A stretch of 64,000 nucleotides of DNA. Source: Oasisia sp. SBJ-2009. Lineage: Eukaryota; Annelida; Polychaeta; Sabellida; Siboglinidae. Position numbers and translations under genes: made by a program. Under the pieces are notes generated by a model. It was given only the letters and a program-made list of their open reading frames with translations. It did not search any database and had not been told where the DNA came from. Below are positions 56,118-64,000 of the stretch, piece by piece. The DNA lies in assembly GCA_964017155.1 (NCBI GenBank), contig OZ024867.1:20788725-20852724 (forward strand), given 5' to 3'. Positions within the stretch are counted from its first letter, which is position 1, and every line of letters begins with the position of its first letter.

Positions 56118-56229
56118 GTAGTGTATCACCGCAGGAAAAACATTCACTTGGTCCTTAGCTGTTTATTTCCTCCAGAAAATAGCACATGTAGGTCTCGGTG
56201 ACATCTACTTGCAAGGTGCATGATGAGGT

Positions 56230-56530
56230 TTCTGCGAGTGTGTTTTAAGAATGGCAAGGTTCTCATATTGAGTGCGGTTTGGAGGCATCCATGCATTCCA
56301 AGAAATCGTCCTTGAGGTGAACATGAACTTCGAAATAGTCTCTCATATACAATTGTCGTTTTTCTTTATGGTAGCATCTTTGTATAGGCGTTGATTTCCA
56401 ACTGGGGTCAGTTCTTCGCTCGGTGTATTCGCATCTTTCCTTGGAATTTTACGTCTTCGTCTCTTTGTAGCTTCCGGGGTCAAGTCAACTGTTTTAACGT
56501 AGTACGTATTGATTGTTTGCTGACTTTCGC
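56230..56530 (-). pseudogene. Coding-like remnant, unrecognised
   Basis: The minus strand reads QTINTYYVKTVDLTPEATKR, then RRRKIPRKDANTPSEELTPV; after a one-base shift it reads MRDYFEVHVHLKDDFLECMD. Composition is protein-like, with a possible acceptor GAAAGTCAG just upstream. No family recognised. Confidence 0.3.
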
Positions 56531-56984
56531 GACTTTATATTTGAACTTTAAAACAACACAAGTACAATAGCAGACCGATCACAAAATACAACAGGAAGAT
56601 ACCCAAGAGATATTACACGTTACAATGAAATAATACATACTCAGAAAACATAGTCATGGACGTGCATTCTACGTTATTTATTCCACGGGCCCCTGAAACG
56701 TAATATTATGTTGCATGTGTCTGAATGTGTTGACATGTTTCTGTTATGAATTCCACTCGCGTTTCGTTGACTTGATACTATTTGGGGTAATAACAGCATT
56801 CCCTTTCAAATGTTGTATATGTAAGTGTATATCTTACCTTATCAATAAATGTTTACTATAATGTGTTATAAGTCCTTTGTGCAAGAATTATACACCATTA
56901 ACTAGCTACCATGTTGTTTTGCAGATTTCTGAATTAAAACAGCTACAAGTGATAGCTTCATTTTGAATACAAACATAACTCAGT

Positions 56985-57495
56985 CTAAGTGAAATTATAC
57001 GATAGTAAACTCTCATTGTGAAAGAAATCTCACTATTATAATATCACATTTGTTTGTCATGCATGCATTACTAAATACAAGTTTACCTTTGGTTTTGCAA
57101 ATTGGGTGTCAGACCCGCAGCAAAATCACTTTCGTTTGGATATGGCCCAAACGTTGCCGTAAGAACGCCATGGAATGTGTTACAATGCTTCCTTCCCCGC
57201 GATAACGTAGAATACAGGATAACGTAAAATACATCATTTGATATTACTGAATCATATGTAATTAAATTAGGTATGTATATCACGCACAACTTTTATTTCA
57301 CAAAATTAAACAAGGTAATCTCATATAGTATACCTTGAATGTAAAGTTGGGAAAGAAAAAATCTCATTATGAAGGGATCTAGCTAGTACAATGTCACATT
57401 TGTTTATCATGCATGCATTGCTAAATACAAACTTATCTTTGGTTTTGCCAACTGTGTGTTAGACCCGCAGCAGAACCACTTTCGCTTGAATAACG
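56985..57495. repeat. Tandem duplication of about 350 bp
   Basis: CATGCATGCATTACTAAATA at 57059 and CATGCATGCATTGCTAAATA at 57409 begin matching stretches that run through AGACCCGCAGCAAAATCACT and AGACCCGCAGCAGAACCACT. From 57500 to 58080 I see nothing. Confidence 0.75.
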
Positions 57496-58079
57496 TAGAA
57501 TACATTCTTAAAAAGGACGCTGTTTTTCTGCCACTTTGATGTCTTCTGACGATCAGAAAAGTTGACTATGCTCATGGCCTTTGTTTTTAGGTGACAACCC
57601 CATGTATATGTGTTAAGCAGACATACTTTCCAATCAGATAACACTTCATTGGTACATAGTTATGATATAAATTATGCAGATAACGTAAAATACATGACTA
57701 TTGTGGACAAGTTATACACGTGTGAAAGGAAAGGAAAATAGATGCGAATAGTTTAGGGAACTTCATAAAATAATAGGTATGTATTCATAGAATGAACTAA
57801 AACATGTAGTTAAGCAGCTAACCGTTATTGAATATTACAATTACCATCCTTTTTAATACTACCCTTTGCTGTGGACAAGCCAAAAAGGGATTTTTGGTGT
57901 GTTTCGTAGGCACAAAGTCATATAAATTAGCATATCACCATGACAACACAACTATCGCAAGAAAGAGCAAGCCGAGCTCCTTTTGACAAAGCTATTTATA
58001 TTCCTATTAAAGCCATACCCCTGATTTTATAGATCAAAGACACAATATTTCATACAAGCGACGTTTTCGGTAGTTACAA

Positions 58080-58204
<125 letters not shown>

Positions 58205-58663
58205 CACATTTTAAATGTTGCATTACATCTCATAAGTCAAACAATCCTGCATGCCGTTGTAGCTTTCACAATTGTGATTTGAGTATTCCACGTGTTTTTC
58301 TGACAGTTGTGATGTAATGTGTTAGGCACCAGACCACGTGATGGATCTTTCTCACCGTGTGCGCTGAAACGCGGCGTGAGCTATCCGCTGAGCTGACAGG
58401 CACGCGTGCCTATTGGCTCAGCTCAGCTGGTAGCTCTCGTGTGCGCCGGGCTTAACCGACGTCCAACATCGAGCCAGTGGCCTCCGCTATCCTGAAAGCT
58501 AATCCATCCATCTAGGCGCCGGTTCCCAGGAATATCATCAATCTGTCATAGGAATCATCCACTGGCAAGCATTAAACACGCTGTCATCTAAACACACCTC
58601 TTCTAAAACGCTCCAGTCTTTCCGCCAACGACCAGGTCAGCTACCCATCTGTCTCTGTCATTC

Positions 58664-58905
58664 AGGTGTCAGGTGTCAGGTGTCAGGTGTCAGGTGTCAG
58701 GTGTCATGTGTCAGGTGTCAGGTCTCAGGTGTCAGGTCTCAGGTCTCAGGTCACAGGTCTCAAGTATCATGTATCATGTATCAGGACGCAGGTCTCAGAT
58801 CTCAGGTCCCAGGTCCCAGGTCCCAGGTCCCAGGTCCCAGGTCCCAGGTCCCAGGTCCCAGGTCCCAGGTCCCAGGTCCCAGGTCTCAGGTCCCAGGTGG
58901 TTTCC
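58664..58905. repeat. Heptad minisatellite (CAGGTGT / CAGGTCC)
   Basis: A 7-bp unit: CAGGTGT in the left third, mixed CAGGTCT in the middle, near-perfect CAGGTCC in the right third. 58940-59030 then carries the interspersed block AGTGAGTCCACTACAGGTTA seen at 283 and 4980. Confidence 0.96.
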
Positions 58906-59219
58906 TCCAAACAGCCCAAACTTGGGCTAACGCAGGAGTTCTCAAGAATTAGTGAGTCCACTACAGGTTACACATTTACGCCCTGTGTGGGATCTTGTAC
59001 TTACCCTTGCATAGACACCAAGTAGAATGGACCACCGGTTTTTAGTGTCACAGGCAAATGTGGGGTGAACGAAATTGCCTAAGTTTCGAAACGGCGGTAG
59101 GTCGGATTGAACCACCGTCCCCTCGATTAAGAGTCAGGCGCATCTAAATTACACGGACGTCATGTGTCTACCTAACTGTGCTTACAACTGCAATGCAATG
59201 ACCCGATGATCCATTTAAG

Positions 59220-59740
59220 AACGAACACGAAAAGAGTGTTGGTAACTTGTGCACGAGGCTGACAATGTTCGTACTTTGTGTTAGTGTTTTCGTTTGGTGC
59301 GGGCATCGTATAACATCGCGGGCATGGCCGCTGCTAGAGTAGGTATGCAAGAGCTACTAGTCTAGGAGTTTGATCGGCTGCTGTCGTATATCTGAAACAC
59401 ACATATACTCATGACGTTTTGCTTGTAGGGCCCTATATTTAAATAAAATACCAAGACTGCCATGAAGCTTATGTTTAACAAGATAGGCTAATTTTCTAAG
59501 AAAACCTTATTTTCAACTCGGAACACCCTTTTGTCTTACGAAACCCTTTATATAAACCAACCTAACAATGGGAAACTTGCAGGATCGCTAGGGGCGCTGA
59601 TGTGCAACTCGGGCCAGTAACGTAATCGCGCTTTTGACGCGTGAGTTGTTGATTTCCTTTTTAGTTCATCTTTGAATTATTTTAGACTCCAACTGTTATT
59701 AATATAATACATATCTACAACGTGTGTTAACAAATGATGG
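59220..59740. repeat. Diverged copy of the palindromic-arm repeat and its flank
   Basis: AAAAGAGTGTTGGTAACTTG at 59230 and the block TTAGTTCATCTTTGAATTAT at 59660 repeat 53020-53200 in reverse order and orientation. The material between has no gene. 58205-58660 and 59741-60200 also show nothing I can name. Confidence 0.55.
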
Positions 59741-60207
59741 CTATATTGAATGAATGCGGTGTAACGAGGTAACGGGACGTTGGCGGTTGAGCCCCGAGTT
59801 GCGTAACGACGCCATCTAATTTATTAGTTCTGTAGGTTCCCCATTGCAATTGCCAGTACAAAATGATATTCAAGTGAAACGTGACAAATAATAACAGAAA
59901 CAACAACTTCCATAGCATCGTGCCAACACAAAATGTTATTTAATTTAATTATGGCAATATTTCCATCATAAAGTCACATTTCATTTGAGCGTGGCAACTA
60001 ATGATTGAATCATCCTACTCCACCGTTAATTTTCACCGTTAATATCCACATAATAACATACATAGTTATTATAGCGAAGTAGTTCAATTTATGTTCAACG
60101 CGACCAATAATTGTATAATTTCTCACGTCAGTTTTTATTAAACTAGATTATGTATAGTAATAAACTATTGTTATAGTATAAGTAGTATCATTACATTAGT
60201 AGGCCTA

Positions 60208-60690
60208 TTACTCTTTTCTTAGTATTAGCATTATTATTATCTTGTTATTAATTAAATTATTATTATGTACACCATGTTCTATTAGAGGTAGACAGTGTTT
60301 TTGTAATTTTAAAGGGCGTCCAGTTGCATCAACTATTTTAGTTATTACTGGCGTCCTGGCATTCTTTATTAACATATGTTCTGTGTCTGTCAAGTTCAAG
60401 TTCAACCCGCGATGCTTAGCTACATGACTCTTTATTGGCTGTAACGTTTGCCAAGTTTGTCGCGTTATGACCCGAACGGCCACCCATACACGGCCCACGA
60501 CCGTCGCCTGGTAAGTTACTAAAACATTACGCAACAACAATGTGTATGGGAGCGCCAGCGATCAATGTCGCCTCGATCGCCTCAGCAACTTGTCTCTTGT
60601 TACGGCCGCATATTTTCACACCTCGAAGTGCTGTCCCAACGAATATAATCGGGCAACCGGATCGTGTCTATAAACAGACCGAAAGGCGGA
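60208..60690 (-). CDS. Coding-like ORFs of unknown origin
   Basis: The minus ORF 60540-60208 (110 codons) contains GRPLKLQKHCLPLIEHGV preceded by KNARTPVITKIVDAT. Upstream, another frame (about 60660-60545) reads GTALRGVKICGRNKRQVAEA and IEATLIAGAPIHIVVA. Both look like decayed protein sequence rather than random frames, but I recognise no family and see no splice signals that join them. Confidence 0.25.
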
Positions 60691-60844
60691 AAGCTGATAT
60701 AATCAAGCACCAATTTACTTAGCAATATTACGTCAGACATACCGACGATAACAAATTATGTTTATGTAGGTCCTCGTTTTGTGTGATTGGTTTTCGATCT
60801 AGACATGTCGATTGGAAGTTTGTTTCTAAGGGGTGTACTTCCAG

Positions 60845-62090
60845 TCACGGGCGTCGATCGGTGGGGGACGGGGGGGACGCGTCCCCCCGACTTTTCATGG
60901 TGGGAGGACAGCATATGAATTGTCCCCCCCACTTTTTAGTTCAGAAAATTGCGAGGCATATAGCCTGTCTCAAAACTCCTCTCTCTTAAAAGCCGCTACA
61001 TAGGACAAGCTAAACTATAATCTCGCGATATGAAGTTCAGCAAAGTTATTTATCGCAAATTAGCACGGGGCAAACCATTTTTGAGGCATGTTTGCTGCTA
61101 GTGCGCCATAATCCGTGATAGTTATTTAAACAAACGTAATATTTTAATGAATTGAATGACATTTTAAATAAATCTTCACAGTAGTCATCACAGGAGAGTT
61201 ATCGAACAGCCCGTGGCATTTATACCAAAAATGCATTGTTATTTCGCTGCACATTGGTGATTTTAAATTTGTCACGCATACGCAGAAATGTCAATCGGAA
61301 AGTTTATAACTACCGGACAAATGTAAGCCGCTGCCAGGCTCTATCAACCTTGTGTTGATATTATTAATAAGCTTTTGCCATCAAGCACATTTTAAATGAT
61401 GAAATTTGTGTTGCACTTTCACCCCTCGCATGCTTGATGCTTATCGCCTACGGCAGAAGCGGCGGATTCCCGCACTTTGTGTAACATATTCCCATTTGAG
61501 TTATGACAAATTTCTTTGCCAAAATGTTGGATTGGGAAGTTCTACACAAGCACAGCATGGGCGTCGATCAGTGGAGGACGAGGGGGACGCTGACCACCCC
61601 ACGGCCTGAGGGGGTCAGCATAGGAAATGTCCTCATACCTTTTCAGTTCATAAAACAAATTTATAGGCATGTATAGCGAGAGTCGGAGACTGGTCACTAC
61701 CCTTAAAAACCCTACATCGGTCTAGTAGGAAAATAAATAATAAGAACTAAACTTCCGACTACCAAGTGGAAAATCACTAGATAAATTGCTTGGTTGGCAG
61801 CAGCCCGCAACTTGATCTAAGTCCAGTAAATATTCATCATGCCGGGCTCTGTCATTTTTGCACCCTTGTATTGATATATAGCCATCAAGCACATAATAGA
61901 TTATTAATGTTTGTTTGCCCTGTCATCCCTTGGATTGCAACCTGGTTGCCCTGGTGTATATTTATATCGCCTACAACGGAACCAGAGGATTTATGCACTT
62001 TGCGTAATTTGATCTAATTTTAGTGATGACAATTTTTTTTGCCGAAAGGTGGGATTGGGAAGTCCTACACAGGCATGCAGGTGTTGCAGT
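60845..62090. mobile_element. DNA-element remnants, partly duplicated
   Basis: GGGCGTCGATCGGTGGGGGA at 60848 and GGGCGTCGATCAGTGGAGGA at 61560 are similar element ends (GGGGGACGC, TCCCCCCACTTTTT). 61335-61560 and 61840-62080 are diverged duplicates (GCCATCAAGCACAT, TATCGCCTAC, GGATTGGGAAGT). 61050-61330 is a family E MITE copy. No intact ORF. Confidence 0.5.
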
Positions 62091-62419
62091 ACCTCAGGTA
62101 CTGCAACAACTCAGGGAGTTTGACGCCCCTGCCATGCAAAGTTGTAAACCACTGCCTTGTGGTACAGGTTCTTGTCAGAACCGAAGGCTAAGGGAGCAAA
62201 CCCTAAACAGAAAACCATGTCACTGTGGCAGCATCAAGGGCGGTTGATGTATGGAACTCCCAACATCTCTCGACCAGCCACTGCAGGGACAAATAGTTTG
62301 CGCCTGTCTTGACATGTTCTTGCCGGTGTGAGACCTCTATTTGTTCCCCGAGAGAGTGTCGCTAGTAACTTGCAAAAGCAAGCGGCACTTCAACACTTTT
62401 TGCAAGCAGCTTCCATGAA

Positions 62420-64000
62420 ATGTACAACTGTATGAAACTCCATACCGGATCGGCCGTCGCCCGGGTTACCAAGGACCGCGCTGCTCGACCTCATCTTCCG
62501 TCGACAGTGGAAAATCAGCTAGGAAGAAGAAGACAAAGAAGACAACTACTGACAATTGGACAATGGAACGTCAGGACTCTCCTCGACCGAGATGGAGCTA
62601 ACCGACCAGAAAGACGTACGGCACTAGTCGCAATGGAACTTGCCAAATACAACATCGACATCGCCGCCCTATGTGAAACAAGGTTCTCAGAGTCTGGTAG
62701 TCTCGACGACTTGGAATACTCTTTCTTCTGGAGTGGCAAACCGGAAGGAGAAAGAAGGGAGGCAGGAGTGGGCTTTGCTATCAAGAAGGATATCGTCACA
62801 AAGCTGACAGAAATGCCACGGCCAGTAAGTGACAGAATCATGACGATGAGACTACCTCTGAGCAAGGACAACTTTGCTACAATTATCAGCGTGTACGCTC
62901 CAACAATGACAAACCCAGATGAAAACAAGGAGGCCTTCTACAACCAGCTGGCAAGTGTGCTCAGTGGCATCCCTCGTACAGATAAGCTACTGCTGATAGG
63001 AGACTTCAATGTGAGAATAGGAAGAGAAAATGACAAGTGGCCCTTGGTCATGGGCAAACATGGGATTGGGAAATGCAACTCCAATGGCGAGCTTCTACTG
63101 GCTCTGTGCTCTGAGTTCGAACTGATAGTGACGAACACCATGTTCAAGCAGAAGGATGAACGCAAGACCACCTGGATGCATCCTCGTTCGAAACATTGGC
63201 ATATGATCGACTTCATCATCACGAGGTGTCGGGATAAGATGGACATCCACAGTACCCGAGTCATGCGTGGAGCAAACTGCTGGACTGATCACCAGATGCT
63301 GAGGTCAAAAGTGGCTTTCAGAATACGACAAAAGCACAACAGGCAAGGGACAAGTAAGCCGACCAAGCTGAACATTGCAAAACTAAGTACCACCAGCCAT
63401 AGGGAGAGTTTTGAGCAGGAGATAGACAGTGCTCTCGCCCAATGGGAGGAGAAGGAAAACTCAACACCAGATGAGGAATGGGCTGCTCTGCAGCAGGTCG
63501 TGTACAACACAGCCAAGACATATCTTGGCAAGCCAGACAGAAAAGACCAGGACTGGTTCGACCCCAACGACAAGGAGCTACAGACTCTTATGAACAGAAG
63601 AGACCAAGCCCACCAGAGAGTGTTGCAAACCAGGAGCACCAGGTCCACCACTGCAGCATACAAAGATGCCTGCAGATTGCTACAAAAACACACGCGTGCA
63701 CTGAAGTCAGACTGGTGGGAAAGGAAGGCAGTGGAGCTGCAGAGAGCTGCTGACAGTAACAACATGAAGGGCTTCTACAATGGGCTGAAGGAAGTGTGGG
63801 GTCCCAAAAAGAAGGGATCTGTTCAACTGAAATCATCAGATGGAATGGAGACCTTCTCTGACAGCAAGAGAGTTGTGGCAAGATGGAGTGAACACTTCCA
63901 GAAGCTACTCAACGTCCCTGGCGACATAGATCACGAAGCTCTGGACAACATCCCGCAGCGCATTATCAAGACAAGCCTCGATGAGATTCCAACTATGGAT
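62420..64000 (+). mobile_element. Non-LTR retrotransposon ORF2, endonuclease and linker, open to the right edge
   Basis: 527 codons without a stop. After a basic leader come the APE-type endonuclease motifs: TIGQWNVRTLLDRDG, IAALCETRFSESG, IISVYAPTMTNPDE, LLLIGDFNVRIG, WMHPRSKHWHMIDFII and NCWTDHQMLRS. These supply the N, E, Y, D-N and D-H residues of the catalytic site. The linker to the reverse transcriptase follows (FYNGLKEVWGPKKKGSVQ, VVARWSEHFQKLLN). The reverse transcriptase lies past the edge. It resembles ORFs often annotated as CFDP2-like or RTE-like; the clade is an inference. The ATG at 62420 is the first in frame after a TAA; 62432 is an alternative. 62100-62419 looks like its 5' UTR. 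Confidence 0.92.

Overview
The window is animal genomic DNA: intron-rich, gene-poor and packed with repeats. Genes are split into short GT..AG exons, and CA/GT and TA microsatellites, minisatellites, MITE-like elements, a tRNA-derived SINE and several LINE families fill the rest. The exon proteins look like invertebrate orthologues of human genes. The mix of a CFDP2-like LINE, a Penelope-like fragment and an FReD/EGF receptor fits a marine invertebrate, perhaps a mollusc; the taxon is an inference and not firm.

Two conserved nuclear genes for mitochondrial proteins are certain. EARS2, mitochondrial glutamyl-tRNA synthetase, runs on the minus strand from about 17.7 kb to 0.9 kb in eleven recognisable exons. 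Its HIGH-type and KLSKR motifs are intact and every junction keeps frame; the last exon or exons lie beyond the left edge. DNAJC19/TIM14, the J-domain subunit of the TIM23 import motor, runs on the plus strand from about 23.5 to 35.2 kb. Its six exons give 115 residues and keep the HPD motif. A single 76-nt candidate exon at 19.9 kb (minus) and a last exon of an unrecognised gene at 38.7 kb (minus) are the other exon-like signals. At 49.6-52.1 kb (minus) lies a broken gene for a secreted or membrane protein with a fibrinogen-related domain, two EGF-like domains and a transmembrane helix. It carries frameshifts, a stop and a 1.37-kb DNA element.

Layout: 0-18 kb EARS2 with intronic SINEs, MITEs, two minisatellites, LINE pieces and a Penelope-like fragment; 17.9-18.6 kb a roughly 690-bp AC tract; 18.6-23.3 kb mobile elements; 23.4-35.7 kb DNAJC19 with many nested elements in its introns; 36.6-44.4 kb two large satellites on either side of one exon, one of them split by a hAT-like element with an 8-bp target duplication; 44.6-48.2 kb a decayed DNA-transposon-like unit; 48.6-52.1 kb the FReD/EGF pseudogene region; 53-60 kb TA-rich palindromes, LINE tails and small duplications; 62.4-64 kb an open non-LTR retrotransposon ORF running off the right edge.

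The most striking theme is repeats placed at splice sites. One EARS2 minisatellite is built from the 3' splice site plus the first 22 nt of an exon, so seven decoy acceptors precede the real one. Another begins at a donor site. Two copies of one MITE family end 27 and 19 nt before EARS2 acceptors, and a different element begins 12 nt after a DNAJC19 donor.
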